DNA of 64,000 bases from JALOLG01 sp963722415 (GTDB lineage: Bacteria > Actinomycetota > Acidimicrobiia > Acidimicrobiales > Ilumatobacteraceae): assembly GCA_963722415.1 (NCBI GenBank), contig CAVRNI010000002.1, forward strand, positions 124,001 through 188,000, read 5' to 3'. How positions within the stretch are numbered: the stretch's first letter is position 1; each line of letters starts with the position of its first letter. Positions 9,197-17,971 of this stretch are shown here, piece after piece. The notes under the pieces were generated by a model. The model saw nothing but the letters and a program-made list of their open reading frames with translations, was not told where the DNA came from and made no database searches. A program made the translations under genes and the position numbers.

Positions 9197-9203
9197 CGTG
9201 GCC

Positions 9204-9839
9204 GTGTCGCCGGGGTCACCGCATCCGCTTGCCGCGATCCTCACGGCGGCTGCCGCGGGACGCTTTCCTCCGGCGGACGGCCTGTTCGACGTGTTGGCGC
9301 CCGACGACGACGGCACGCACGCGGTGGTCGAGCTCACCGGCCATTCCTACGTGCTCACCGACCGGGCGCCGGCCGACCTGCTCGCCCTCGGGGCGCACGG
9401 CTTCGGCGGTTGCACGCACCCCGACGTGCTGCGGTGGCTGGCCGGGCCCGATGGCTGGATCGGTTCGCTCGACGTCGTGCTCGTGGCGACCGCCAGGCCC
9501 GGTGATCCACTTCCCGAGCGGACCGATCTCGATGACCACCCACGCGTCGAGCGTGCCCGCGCTCACCGTCGCGAGGTGCGGGTGTTCGGCGACGACCGCG
9601 GACTGGTGACGCTCGGTCGCGGCCTCGCCGGTCGACTCGAGCTCTCGGTCGAACTGCACGACGGGACCGATCGCAACGGCGGTGCCGGCCGGGCGGTGAT
9701 CCTCGGCGGTCTTGCCGTCGCGACTCCCGGTGACCTCGTGTGGGCCCAGGTGTCGCCCGGCAACGCGGCGTCGCTGCGCGCGTTCCTCGCGTGCGGGTTC
9801 GTGCCGATTGGCAGCGAAGTGCTGATAACCTCACGCTGA
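9204..9839 (+). CDS. GNAT-like acetyltransferase domain protein
   Basis: About 211 aa. The C-terminal half reads like an acetyl-CoA-binding GNAT fold: a strand-rich segment (GGAGRAVILGGLAVATPGDLVWAQV) followed by SPGNAASLRAFLACGFVPIGSEVLI, the classic NxxSxxxFxxxGFxxxG helix and last strand. The N-terminal half is less typical. The start is taken as GTG 9204 because of the -10 element at 9191; GTG 9198 is possible. The substrate is unknown. The gene stands alone between two inverted repeats. Confidence 0.65.
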   Translation: MSPGSPHPLAAILTAAAAGRFPPADGLFDVLAPDDDGTHAVVELTGHSYVLTDRAPADLLALGAHGFGGCTHPDVLRWLAGPDGWIGSLDVVLVATARPGDPLPERTDLDDHPRVERARAHRREVRVFGDDRGLVTLGRGLAGRLELSVELHDGTDRNGGAGRAVILGGLAVATPGDLVWAQVSPGNAASLRAFLACGFVPIGSEVLITSR

Positions 9840-9945
9840 GCGCGCAAGCGACTGCTTGTTGCAGTCGAGTTCCAGTCCCGTGACACAGGTTGCCCTGACA
9901 GTTGCGGCCCCTACGGTTGCGTGGTCAAATAACTGCGTCATCCGG

Positions 9946-9975
9946 CCAGACAGGCGCCGGCAGGCGCGTGTCTGG
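9946..9975. repeat. Hairpin upstream of the amidohydrolase gene
   Basis: Arms CCAGACAGGCGCC (9946-9958) and GGCGCGTGTCTGG (9963-9975) pair at 12 of 13 positions around a 4-nt loop. It ends 11 nt before ATG 9987, so it may fold in the 5' leader or act as an operator. Confidence 0.4.
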
Positions 9976-9986
9976 AGCGGACGGGA

Positions 9987-11687
9987 ATGGGCTACGACAT
10001 CGTGATTCGCGGGGGTGCGGTCATCGACGGCACCGGGGCGCCCGCGTATAACGGTGATATCGGGATCGTCGGTGATCGCATCGCCGCCATCGAATCGTCG
10101 ATCCGCGAACCCGGCCGGCGCGAGATCGACGCCGCGGGGGCGATCGTCACGCCCGGCTTCGTCGACATCCACACGCACCTCGACGCCCAACTGGCGTGGG
10201 ACCCGATCGCCACGTCCAGCTGCTGGCACGGCGTCACGAGCGTCGTCCTCGGCAACTGCGGTGTCACGTTCGCGCCGTGCCGGCCGGATGATCGGGCCTA
10301 TCTCGCGGAGATGATGGAGAGTGTCGAGGACATCCCCCGCGACGCGATCCTCGACGGACTGGCGTGGGACTGGGAGACGTACGGCGAGTTCTACGCCTCG
10401 CTCGACCGGATGCCGAAGGGCCCGAACGCCGGCGGCCTCGTCGGCCATTGCGCGCTGCGCACCTACGTGATGGGCGAGCGCGGGCTCGGCACCGAGCCGG
10501 CGCGGTCCGACGACATCGAGGCGATGTCGGCGCTCCTCGAAGAAGCGATGGCGGCTGGTGCGCTCGGCTTCTCGACGAGCCGCACCTTCCTGCACCGAGT
10601 GCCCGACGGCCGCCCTGTGCCCGGCACGCACGCGGCCGCCGACGAGCTGCTGGCGTTTGCCGACGTGCTCGGCCGTGCCGGCACCGGAGTGTTCGAAGGC
10701 GCGATGCGCCTCGGTGAACGTGACGACGAGCTGCTCAGCAACACGCGGGCCGAGATCGCGTGGATGGGCGAGGCCAGCCGGCGCAGCGGCCGCCCGATCA
10801 GCTTCGGCCTGACCTACAGCGACCGCCGCCCCGATCTGTATCGCCGGGTCATCGAGTTCTGCCGCGACGAGAACGCATCGGGTGCGTGCATCAGGCCGCA
10901 GACGACGGCAAGGGGCATCGGGATCCTGTTCGGGCTCGAGAGCCGGACACCGTTCGACGGTGTCCCGGTCTGGCAGGAACTGCGCGCCGCGACGAACGGT
11001 CGCAAGATGCAGCTGATCCGCGACGCGGCGTTCCGGCAGCGACTGATCGCCGACGCCGACGTCCACGGCACGAAGGTCGACCTCGACAAGCTGTACGTGC
11101 TGCCGCCCGACGGTCCGGCGCGCTACGACTGCCCGCCCGACACGTCGCTGGCCGCGATCGCCGCCGAACGTGGCGTCAGTCCGGCGGCGGCGTTCATCGA
11201 ACTGCTGCTCGAGTCCGACGGCGCCCTCAACTGCAACCTGCCGGTCCTCAACCAGGACCTCGGGGCGGTCGAGGAGATGCTCGACGACCCGCTCGTCACG
11301 CTCGGCCTCGCCGACGCCGGCGCCCACGTCGGCCAGATCATGGACGCCAGTCAGCCGACGTTCCTGCTCAGCTACTGGGTGCAGGAGCGCAAGCGCTGGA
11401 CGCTCGAGGAAGCGATCCGCCGCCTCACCTCCGATACCGCCGACCTGTTCGGCATCGTCGGTCGGGGCCGGTTGTGCGTCGGCTCGTTCGCCGACGTCAA
11501 CGTCATCGACCTCGATGCGCTCGAGTTGCACCAGCCCGAGTACGTGCACGACCTGCCGGGTGGGGCGGGGCGGTACGTGCAGCGCGCCGCCGGATACGAG
11601 TACACGCTCGTGAACGGCGAGGTGTTCATGGAGCACGGCGAGCACGCGGGTCCGTTCGCCGGTCGGTTGCTGCGCAGCGGCGTCTGA
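9987..11687 (+). CDS. N-acyl-D-amino-acid deacylase family amidohydrolase
   Basis: A 566-aa metal-dependent amidohydrolase of the D-aminoacylase/dihydroorotase-like superfamily. Features are the N-terminal beta-sandwich (IVIRGGAVIDGTGAPAYNGDIGI), the metal-binding DIHTHLDAQ near residues 61-69, an LGNCGVTFAPC loop, a GALGFSTSRT strand and the late-metal/catalytic LADAGAHVGQIMD near 440-452. A C-terminal SFADVNVIDLDAL sandwich strand closes the fold. The family hydrolyses N-acyl-D-amino acids or related amides; members with this divergent C-terminal half are common in actinobacteria and their substrates are mostly unknown. GGGA lies 3 nt before the ATG. Confidence 0.85.
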   Translation: MGYDIVIRGGAVIDGTGAPAYNGDIGIVGDRIAAIESSIREPGRREIDAAGAIVTPGFVDIHTHLDAQLAWDPIATSSCWHGVTSVVLGNCGVTFAPCRPDDRAYLAEMMESVEDIPRDAILDGLAWDWETYGEFYASLDRMPKGPNAGGLVGHCALRTYVMGERGLGTEPARSDDIEAMSALLEEAMAAGALGFSTSRTFLHRVPDGRPVPGTHAAADELLAFADVLGRAGTGVFEGAMRLGERDDELLSNTRAEIAWMGEASRRSGRPISFGLTYSDRRPDLYRRVIEFCRDENASGACIRPQTTARGIGILFGLESRTPFDGVPVWQELRAATNGRKMQLIRDAAFRQRLIADADVHGTKVDLDKLYVLPPDGPARYDCPPDTSLAAIAAERGVSPAAAFIELLLESDGALNCNLPVLNQDLGAVEEMLDDPLVTLGLADAGAHVGQIMDASQPTFLLSYWVQERKRWTLEEAIRRLTSDTADLFGIVGRGRLCVGSFADVNVIDLDALELHQPEYVHDLPGGAGRYVQRAAGYEYTLVNGEVFMEHGEHAGPFAGRLLRSGV

Positions 11688-11698
11688 CGCGTCGTCGG

Positions 11699-13108
11699 TC
11701 AACGATCCAAGAACGCGACCAGCCCGTCGACCTCGCCGAGCGCGACCGGCTCGGACGCACCGTCGTCGTCTGCCTCGGCGTCGTCGATCCGCACGAGTGA
11801 GGCGACCGAACTGGTGTCGACCAGCACGACTGCGGATGCGTCGGGCGCGATCCAGGCGGTGCTGACGGCTGCCGGGAGCACGCTGCTGCCGGCTGGCGTC
11901 ACGACGGAGCGTCCACCGTCACGCTTGACCTCCACGCCGCACCCGTCGCTGTTCACCGCGGTCACGTCGGCACCTTGCAGGTCGGCGACAGTGTCGCCGC
12001 TGGCGAGGTCGACGAGCGCCGTGAACACCCCGCTGCCGCCGGCCGGGATGCACCGCCACGTCGTTGTCGGCGTGAGCGTCACGGTGGCGGACGCGAACGT
12101 GGTCTGGAACAGTGCCGTCCCGTCGAGGTCGACGACCGCCAGGAACCCACTGCCGGCCGCGACGAGGCGCGTGCCGTCGAGCGCCGGCCACACGGATCGG
12201 ACCGTGTCGCCGCTCGGGAGCGCGATCACGCCGAGCCGACGGGGCGAATCGTCGTCGGGAGTCGCGGCGAAGATCACCCCGGTGTCGCTCACGAACACGA
12301 ACCGATCGCCGTCGATGACGCCACCGATCGGGCGCTCCTCACTCGCGACCGACGCCAGCCGCTCGCCACCGACGTCGAAGAAACCGAGCTCGGCCGAACG
12401 GCCGACCGTTTGCGACGTGATCACCAGGTCGTCGGCGACCGCCATCGGAACGTCCGGGAAGAATGTGGCGTCGGTGCTGCCGAAGCGGACGACGACGGTC
12501 TGGAAGTTGCGTCCATCGCCGATCGCGAACGCGGTGCCGTCGGCGTCGGCGCGGATCGAGTCGGCCAGCAGCATCGGGTCGGTCTGCTCGGCCAGCTCAC
12601 CGACATCGAGTTGGGTCCCGTCGCTGGCATCGATCAACGTGAGGTTGCCGGTGGTGGCAGGTGCGACGACCAGGGTGAACGAACGACCGGCGGCGACGCG
12701 GCTGACCGTCGATCCCTGCTCGATCGGGATCACGATCGGTTCGTCGCCGTCGATGCCGACGAGTGCGATCTGCGTCGCGCCGACGAGGGCCAGTCGGTCG
12801 CCGCTCGCGTGGACCGTGTCGACGCGGCCGGTGCCGCGGATGGTCGTGACCTCCTCACCGTCCTCGTCGACCACGCGCACCGCACCGTTGATGCGATTGA
12901 CGAGGGCCACCGCGTTCCACGTCGTCGCCCCGCCGGCGTCGTCGTCATCGTCGCCGCCGATCGCGATCGCCGCCGCGGCGACTGCGAGCGCGGTCACGAT
13001 GACAGCCGCGCCGGCCACCATGGCCCGCCGGACGGCGTAGTTCGGCGCCAGTGGTTCGTGGCGCGGCGCCCGGTCGCCGGGTGTGGGAGGCGGCAACGCG
13101 GACGGCAT
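11699..13108 (-). CDS. Membrane-anchored, probably beta-propeller-like protein
   Basis: A 469-aa protein with a short cytoplasmic Pro/Arg-rich N-terminus, one membrane segment (residues about 28-50, VAGAAVIVTALAVAAAAIAI), a GGDDDDDAGG linker and an exported domain made of recurring strand pairs. Recurring patterns such as VHASGDRLALVG, VIDGDRFVFVSD and LDGTRLVAAGSGFLAVVDLDG resemble WD40/PQQ-type blades. No catalytic motif is seen. It is probably a cell-envelope sensor or scaffold; the function is not recognised. A TACGCT -10 lies 8 nt upstream of ATG 13108, suggesting a leaderless mRNA. Confidence 0.7.
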   Translation of the reverse strand: MPSALPPPTPGDRAPRHEPLAPNYAVRRAMVAGAAVIVTALAVAAAAIAIGGDDDDDAGGATTWNAVALVNRINGAVRVVDEDGEEVTTIRGTGRVDTVHASGDRLALVGATQIALVGIDGDEPIVIPIEQGSTVSRVAAGRSFTLVVAPATTGNLTLIDASDGTQLDVGELAEQTDPMLLADSIRADADGTAFAIGDGRNFQTVVVRFGSTDATFFPDVPMAVADDLVITSQTVGRSAELGFFDVGGERLASVASEERPIGGVIDGDRFVFVSDTGVIFAATPDDDSPRRLGVIALPSGDTVRSVWPALDGTRLVAAGSGFLAVVDLDGTALFQTTFASATVTLTPTTTWRCIPAGGSGVFTALVDLASGDTVADLQGADVTAVNSDGCGVEVKRDGGRSVVTPAGSSVLPAAVSTAWIAPDASAVVLVDTSSVASLVRIDDAEADDDGASEPVALGEVDGLVAFLDR

Positions 13109-13116
13109 CGGAGCCG

Positions 13117-13135
13117 AGCGTAGGCAAACTAGGGT
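13117..13135. promoter_or_regulatory. Back-to-back leaderless -10 elements
   Basis: TACGCT on the minus strand (13117-13122) is 8 nt from ATG 13108. TAGGGT on the plus strand (13130-13135) is 8 nt from GTG 13144. The two -10 boxes are 7 bp apart and point away from each other, so RNA polymerase cannot easily occupy both. Confidence 0.5.
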
Positions 13136-13143
13136 CGCACGTC

Positions 13144-13323
13144 GTGGAGTTCGTCTGTCCCCGGTGCGCGCAGATGGTCGAGTCGCGTTTCTACGGTCCC
13201 TGCGACGGCTGTCGCGGCGAACTGCGGACGAAGTTCGTGCGCGTCGAACGCGTCGTCGAGGTCGCGGAGTACGAGCCGAAGATGAACGTCACCCCGAACG
13301 CGGTCGCCCTCAAGGAGGATTGA
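13144..13323 (+). CDS. Small zinc-ribbon protein
   Basis: A 59-aa protein with two Cys pairs, CPRC (residues 5-8) and CDGC (near 21-24), forming a likely four-Cys zinc ribbon, followed by a charged tail. GTG 13144 is chosen because of the TAGGGT box 8 nt upstream and because it starts right before the ribbon. The function is unknown; short ribbons like this are often RNA-polymerase- or ribosome-associated. Confidence 0.6.
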   Translation: MEFVCPRCAQMVESRFYGPCDGCRGELRTKFVRVERVVEVAEYEPKMNVTPNAVALKED

Positions 13324-13332
13324 GCGACGGCA

Positions 13333-14619
13333 CTACTCCGCCGCGTCCGTTGACTCCGTCGGGAGCCCGGCACCCGGGCGGAACTCCGACTCCGTGCGTG
13401 CAGCTCCGGCGGACTTGCGAGCCGCGAGTTGTTCCAACGTGACGCCCATCGCCGCCGCGGCACCGTCGTGGGCCATCACCTTGGCCATCACGGCCCGGCT
13501 GGCGCCGGCCATCAGGTCGGCCTGGTTGTCGTGGAGGTACTGCTGTGACGCGCGCAGCCGGGTGACCGAACCGTCGAACTCGGGGAACACGTACCGCGCG
13601 ACGAGCTCCCACGAGCGCATCGTCGCTTCACGGTTGGCCCAGTCGTGGGCGAAGCCGATGACCACGCCGAACCCGCCCGTGAGCTCGCGGATGTGGCGGA
13701 TCGCGGCGACCAGGTCGTCGGGCGTCCCGATGACCGCCGCACCGGCGGCAGTCGCATCGGCGCCGGTCGCCTGATCCATCAGCTCCCACTTGTCGTCGAC
13801 GTGCGACGTGCCGGGCCGGCCGAGGGTCCACACGTTGTACTCGTTGTGCCAGCGGTGCAGCCCGTCGACGGCTTCGGCACGCGCCTGCTCCCGGGTCTCG
13901 GCGATGTGGAACGCCATCAACACCCGCCAGTTGGCGCGATCGACGGTGGTCCCGTTGGCGGCCGCGGCCTCCTCGGCGAATCCCCATTGTGTGGGAAGGG
14001 CGAGGATCCCCTCCGTCGAGTGCGACGCGATCGAGAGCACACCCATCCCGTACTTGCCGGCGATCTGCATGCCCGACGGCGAGATCGACGACGCCGTCAC
14101 CATCGGCATGTCGTCCTGGATCGGCAGCAGTTGCAGCTCGCAATCGTGGAGCTCGAACCAGTCGCACTCGTACGAGAACCGTGGCTCGCCACGGAGCAGG
14201 CGAATGATGACGCCGAGCGCTTCGTCCTGCCGGTCGCGGAGGAGCACCGGGTCGATGCCGAACGTGCGCGCGTCAGACGGCAGCGCACCCGGACCGGAGC
14301 CGAACATCGCCCGACCTCGCGTGAGGCGATCGAGCTGGACCATGCGCTGGGCGACGTTGAACGGATGGTGGTACGGCAGGCTGACCACGCCGGTACCGAG
14401 GCGGATCGTGCTCGACAGCTGACCGGCGCAGGCGAGGAACATCTCCGGTGAGGCGATCGTCTCCCAGCCCGACGAGTGGTGCTCACCGCACCAGAACTCG
14501 TCGTAGCCGAGACGATCGAGGTGGGTGACGAGCTCGAGGTCGCGCTGCAGCTGCAACGTCGGATTGTCCCCGGTCGGGTGGTGGGGGGCGAGGAACGATC
14601 CGAACTGCAGCCGAGACAT
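13333..14619 (-). CDS. LLM-class flavin-dependent oxidoreductase
   Basis: A 428-aa luciferase-like monooxygenase: MSRLQFGSFLAPHHP strand 1, YDEFWCGEHHSSGWE near 40, ATGVVSLPYHHPF-type strand and RGRAMFGSGPG, all typical of FMN- or F420-dependent members. ATG 14619 is chosen over an upstream in-frame ATG (14691) because a TAGCGT box lies 7 nt before it and the fold starts there. A charged 70-residue C-terminal tail follows the barrel. The substrate is unknown. It faces the GlxA-type gene. Confidence 0.83.
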   Translation of the reverse strand: MSRLQFGSFLAPHHPTGDNPTLQLQRDLELVTHLDRLGYDEFWCGEHHSSGWETIASPEMFLACAGQLSSTIRLGTGVVSLPYHHPFNVAQRMVQLDRLTRGRAMFGSGPGALPSDARTFGIDPVLLRDRQDEALGVIIRLLRGEPRFSYECDWFELHDCELQLLPIQDDMPMVTASSISPSGMQIAGKYGMGVLSIASHSTEGILALPTQWGFAEEAAAANGTTVDRANWRVLMAFHIAETREQARAEAVDGLHRWHNEYNVWTLGRPGTSHVDDKWELMDQATGADATAAGAAVIGTPDDLVAAIRHIRELTGGFGVVIGFAHDWANREATMRSWELVARYVFPEFDGSVTRLRASQQYLHDNQADLMAGASRAVMAKVMAHDGAAAAMGVTLEQLAARKSAGAARTESEFRPGAGLPTESTDAAE

Positions 14620-14626
14620 CCATCGC

Positions 14627-14632
14627 ACGCTA
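14627..14632 (-). promoter_or_regulatory. Leaderless -10 element TAGCGT
   Basis: Minus-strand TAGCGT, 7 nt upstream of ATG 14619; it supports that start. Confidence 0.5.
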
Positions 14633-14727
14633 CGGAATGTCGGCGGATCTGACTCAACGGAGCGTGCACGGGTCGGCTGGCCGAAACGCATTCACCGGTG
14701 GGTTCCTGCCACGGTCAGAATGGCAGC

Positions 14728-15720
14728 ATGTCGCCCCGCCTCGCCCCAGGGAGGCCCGTCCATCGGGTCGCCGTGCTGTTGTTCGATCGTCCCGCGCTGT
14801 TCGAGACCGCCATCGCGTGTGAGGTGTGGGGCATCGATCGGACAGCGGCGGGCGTGCCGCGCTCCGAGCTGCGGTTGTGCACCCCCGAGCGCAGGACACT
14901 GACGACAGGTCTCGGTGCCCGCATCGCGGTCGACCACGGGCTCGAAGCGCTGCGTTGGGCGGACACCATCGTCATCCCGAGCGCCCGGAAGCCGTTCGGC
15001 GACCCCGTGACGGACGACGCGGTGATCCGTTCGCTGCGGGCCGCGCATCGACGGGGAGCACGGATCGCCACCTTCTGCTCGGGCGCCTTCGTCCTTGCTG
15101 CCACCGGACTGCTCGCCGGACGCAAGGCGACGACCCATTGGACGTATTCGGACGTGTTCCGCGAGCGCTTCCCGGAGGTCGAGCTCGACCCGAACGTGCT
15201 GTATGTCGGCGGCGACGGCCTGTTCACGTCGGCCGGTACGGCTGCCGGCATCGACCTGTGCCTCCACCTGGTGCGCAACGACTGGGGTGCGGAGGTGGCC
15301 AACATCGTCGCCAGGCGGATGGTCGTGGCGCCGCACCGCGATGGAGGACAGGCACAGTTCGTGGAGGTCCCGGTGCCTTCGAGCGACGACGCCGATGCCG
15401 ACCTGCGGGCGGTGTTGCGGTGGGTCGAGGGCAACCTCGATCGGGAGCTCAACGTGGACGAACTGGCCCGGCGGGCGGCGATGACGACGCGCACGTTCGC
15501 CAGGCGTTTCAAGCAGTCGACCGGGACGACGCCGCTGCAGTGGGTGCTCCACCAGCGCGTCGCGCGGGCGCAACGGCTGCTCGAGACGACCCGCCTCGGT
15601 GTCGACGACATCGCCGCGACGTGCGGCTTCGGCTCGGCCGCCGCGCTCCGTCAGCACTTCGCCCGCCTCGTCGGATCGACACCGAGCGGCTATCGATCCA
15701 GCTTCAATCCGGCGGCATGA
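14728..15720 (+). CDS. GlxA-type AraC-family transcriptional regulator with DJ-1/PfpI domain
   Basis: About 330 aa. The N-terminal DJ-1/PfpI domain (RVAVLLFDRPALFETAIACEVWG, then ATFCSGAFVLAATGLLAGRKATTHW with the nucleophile-elbow Cys) is followed by a C-terminal AraC pair of helix-turn-helices (LNVDELARRAAMTTRTFARRFKQSTGTTPLQW; VDDIAATCGFGSAAALRQHFARLVGSTPSGYR). Such regulators often sense small amines, aldehydes or amino-acid derivatives. ATG 14728 is preferred; an upstream GTG-type start at 14698 is open but unsupported. The likely target is the divergent LLM gene (inference). Confidence 0.87.
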   Translation: MSPRLAPGRPVHRVAVLLFDRPALFETAIACEVWGIDRTAAGVPRSELRLCTPERRTLTTGLGARIAVDHGLEALRWADTIVIPSARKPFGDPVTDDAVIRSLRAAHRRGARIATFCSGAFVLAATGLLAGRKATTHWTYSDVFRERFPEVELDPNVLYVGGDGLFTSAGTAAGIDLCLHLVRNDWGAEVANIVARRMVVAPHRDGGQAQFVEVPVPSSDDADADLRAVLRWVEGNLDRELNVDELARRAAMTTRTFARRFKQSTGTTPLQWVLHQRVARAQRLLETTRLGVDDIAATCGFGSAAALRQHFARLVGSTPSGYRSSFNPAA

Positions 15721-15724
15721 GCGC

Positions 15725-15730
15725 TATCCT
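15725..15730 (+). promoter_or_regulatory. -10 element of the tRNA gene
   Basis: TATCCT lies 11 nt before the first tRNA base, a fitting distance for a stable-RNA promoter. It overlaps the codons just after the regulator stop. Confidence 0.45.
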
Positions 15731-15741
15731 TGAACGTTGCC

Positions 15742-15815
15742 GGGGACGTAGCTCAGCTGGCTAGAGCACCTGCTTTGCAAGCAGGAAGTCGTGGGTTCGA
15801 GTCCCATCGTCTCCA
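15742..15815 (+). tRNA. tRNA-Ala (anticodon TGC)
   Basis: A full cloverleaf can be drawn. Acceptor GGGGACG pairs with CGTCTCC (one G-U), followed by discriminator A. The D-arm is GCTC/GAGC, the anticodon stem CCTGC/GCAGG with loop TTTGCAA, and the T-arm GTGGG/CCCAT with TTCGAGT. The anticodon TGC reads Ala codons. CCA is not encoded (CCG follows). Confidence 0.95.
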
Positions 15816-15895
15816 CCGGAACCCCCGACGTCGGAGCGTGTGCGGACCGGCTGAACGATTCGGGCCGGCACACTTCGTCGTGTGATCCTGGTCGG

Positions 15896-16246
15896 ATGAC
15901 CGATCGAGCGTTCCCGATCATCAGCGTTGAGGACCTTCCGGCAACGCGAGAGTTCTACGAACGGCTCGGCTTCACCCAGACGTACCAGTTCCCACCAAAC
16001 GGTGAGCCGGGATTCGTGACGATGGAACGCGGTGGCTCGAGCATCGGTATCGGCGTCGGAGGCGCGGCCGATGTCGACCGTTTCGGGTTCTGGGTGTACG
16101 TCGACGACGTCGATATCGCTCTGGCGCAGCTGGCAGCGGCGGGCGCGCCGATCGTTGCCGAGCCGGAGGACCAACCGTGGGGTGAGCGGGTGGCCCGCAC
16201 GCGCGATCCCGGCGGCAATCTGATCTACCTCGGATCCGCCATCTGA
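15896..16246 (+). CDS. VOC (glyoxalase/bleomycin-resistance) family protein
   Basis: A 116-aa single VOC module pair: PIISVEDLPATREFYERLGF at the start, then FWVYVDDVDIALAQLAAAGAPIV and TRDPGGNLIYLGS at the end. Small two-module VOC proteins bind metals or antibiotics. No substrate can be assigned. ATG 15896 begins directly before the first module; longer in-frame starts overlap the tRNA. Confidence 0.78.
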   Translation: MTDRAFPIISVEDLPATREFYERLGFTQTYQFPPNGEPGFVTMERGGSSIGIGVGGAADVDRFGFWVYVDDVDIALAQLAAAGAPIVAEPEDQPWGERVARTRDPGGNLIYLGSAI

Positions 16247-16334
16247 GGGAGCACCGGGTGCTCTCGACGCGGCAGCGTGGAATACTCACGCCGCGGTGCG
16301 ATGAGTTCTCCGTGTCTGCGCCGTCTACGTCTAC

Positions 16335-16934
16335 ATGATCGACCTCAATTCCGCCGCCCAGCGAACCGCCAGCCTGGTCACCTCGCTCACTGACGAGCAG
16401 CTCGATCTCCCGACGCCTTGTCCCGAGGCTCGCGTTGGTGACTTGATCGATCACCTCGGTGTCTTCGCCGTGAGATTCATCGCCGCCGCCCGCAAGGAGT
16501 CTGGGGACCGAACCACGCCACCTCCGCCACCCAGCCGTGCGAACCTCGAGCCCGACTGGCGCGATCGGATCTCGCGCGACCTGTTGGCGTTGGCCGACGC
16601 GTGGCGAGACCCACAGGCCTGGGAGGGGTCCACCTACGCCGGGGGCATGGAGATGCCGGCGGAGGTCGTCGGACTCGTCGCACTCGACGAACTGGTCGTC
16701 CACGGGTGGGACATCGCGGTGGCGACCGCGCAGCCCTATGATCCTGCGGCGCAGGAGATCGAAGCCGCGATGGCGTTCGTGACCTCGTTCGAGGCACCGC
16801 GTGACGGCACACTCTTCGGTCCGATCGTCCCGGTCGCTGACAACGCCACGCAGCTCGACCGGCTGCTGGGCCTCACCGGCCGCGATCCCTCGTGGAAACC
16901 CACAGGAACCGCTGTCGTCGACGTCGTCGACTGA
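16335..16934 (+). CDS. TIGR03086-type mycothiol/DinB-fold metal protein
   Basis: A 199-aa four-helix protein of the mycothiol-dependent DinB-like superfamily. Metal ligands look conserved: His near 39 (LIDHLG) and the Glu/His pair near 119/123 (LDELVVHGWD). Homologues use mycothiol as thiol donor, e.g. in maleylpyruvate isomerisation or bacillithiol-like S-transfer. The exact reaction is not known. It runs convergently towards the LysR gene, with 10 nt between the stops. Confidence 0.72.
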   Translation: MIDLNSAAQRTASLVTSLTDEQLDLPTPCPEARVGDLIDHLGVFAVRFIAAARKESGDRTTPPPPPSRANLEPDWRDRISRDLLALADAWRDPQAWEGSTYAGGMEMPAEVVGLVALDELVVHGWDIAVATAQPYDPAAQEIEAAMAFVTSFEAPRDGTLFGPIVPVADNATQLDRLLGLTGRDPSWKPTGTAVVDVVD

Positions 16935-16944
16935 CGCACACGAC

Positions 16945-17857
16945 TCAGGTCGGCGGCGGCGTGGCGAGTTGCTCGGTCAGGACCGAGACGAAGGCTTCGA
17001 TGTTCTCCGGCTGTGCACCGTGGCGGGTCGCGTGGTACCAGCGTGCGCGCTTGCGGTGTCGCGCCGACTTGCACGGTGGCGAGGTCGTGGGTCTGCATGT
17101 ACGGGGCCACGATCCACGACGGAAGGATCGTCGCGACATCGCCGCCGGAGGCGACCATCTCGATCAGCAGGTCCGGGCTGAGCGGCAGCGTGGTCAGGCG
17201 CCGGGGCTGGGCGCCGATCGGGATCGGGAGCGGCACGGGAGGCACACGACTCTGGTCGTAGCTCTCGCACAGCATCAGGTGGACATCGACGAAATCGGGA
17301 GCGGCGACGTGGGCCCGGTCGGCCCACGGGTGGCTGCTGGCGACAACTGCGCGGAGCTCGTCGTCGAAGAGCCGTTGTAGGCGTACGCGATCTGCCTGCC
17401 GGTCGAGCTTGTTGATGAACGCGACGTCGATCCGTTCGTCGAGGAGCGCCGAGATGATCTCGTCGTCCGGCACTTCCTCGATGCGCACCTCCGCACCCGG
17501 CTCGCGTTCACGAAGCGCTCGAAGTACCTCGGGCAGCCATTGGTAGGTCGTTGCGCACTGTGTCGCGACCCGCACCGGTTGACGACGGTTGCCGACGATC
17601 TCGCGCACATCACCCTGCGCGGATCGCAGCTCGCCCAGTGCGACATGCGCGGCCCGCAGCATCCGACGACCTGCCGCAGTGGCGACGAGGCGGCGACCGC
17701 GGCGATCGAACAGGGGTGTCGCCAGGCGTTCTTCGAGCCGGATCAGGCGTTGGCTCAGGGCGGGCTGGCTCACGTAGAGGTGGCGGGCGGCGGCCGTCAA
17801 GGTCTCGTGGCGGCCGAGCGCATCGAGGAGCTCGAGGTCGCGTACATCGACATCCAT
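16945..17857 (-). CDS. LysR-family transcriptional regulator, split by a +1 frameshift
   Basis: The N-terminal winged helix (LELLDALGRHETLTAAARHLYVSQPALSQRLIRLEERLATPLF, residues 9-51) and the MetR-like effector domain are intact down to ATVQVGATPQAR. The expected C-terminus (WYHATRHGAQPENIEAF..., ending at 16945) is in the next frame. The switch is near 17037-17050 and needs one base removed. Joined, the protein is about 303 aa, the normal LysR length; read without correction it would run on as 373 aa of low-complexity sequence overlapping the neighbouring gene. Its probable targets are the divergent flavodoxin gene and itself. Confidence 0.8.
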
Positions 17858-17869
17858 AACGTGACGTTA
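17857..17869. promoter_or_regulatory. TAACGT-G-ACGTTA palindrome at the LysR start
   Basis: A 13-bp palindrome with one central base. Read on the minus strand, its TAACGT (17864-17869) is 6 nt from ATG 17857, so it doubles as the -10 box. Binding here would shut off the LysR gene, fitting autoregulation. Confidence 0.45.
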
Positions 17870-17971
17870 CACAAATGATCCAATGTTCGTCGTAGTCCTA
17901 TGCATCGGGTTCCTTTACCGTCTCTCCGACACCCCCTCGAGACCCCCCAAGAAATGTGAGAGGAGCACGTC

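Noticed and set aside
9831..11702. Long minus-strand open frame opposite the amidohydrolase
   Set aside because: Mirror of a strong coding frame; no family features.
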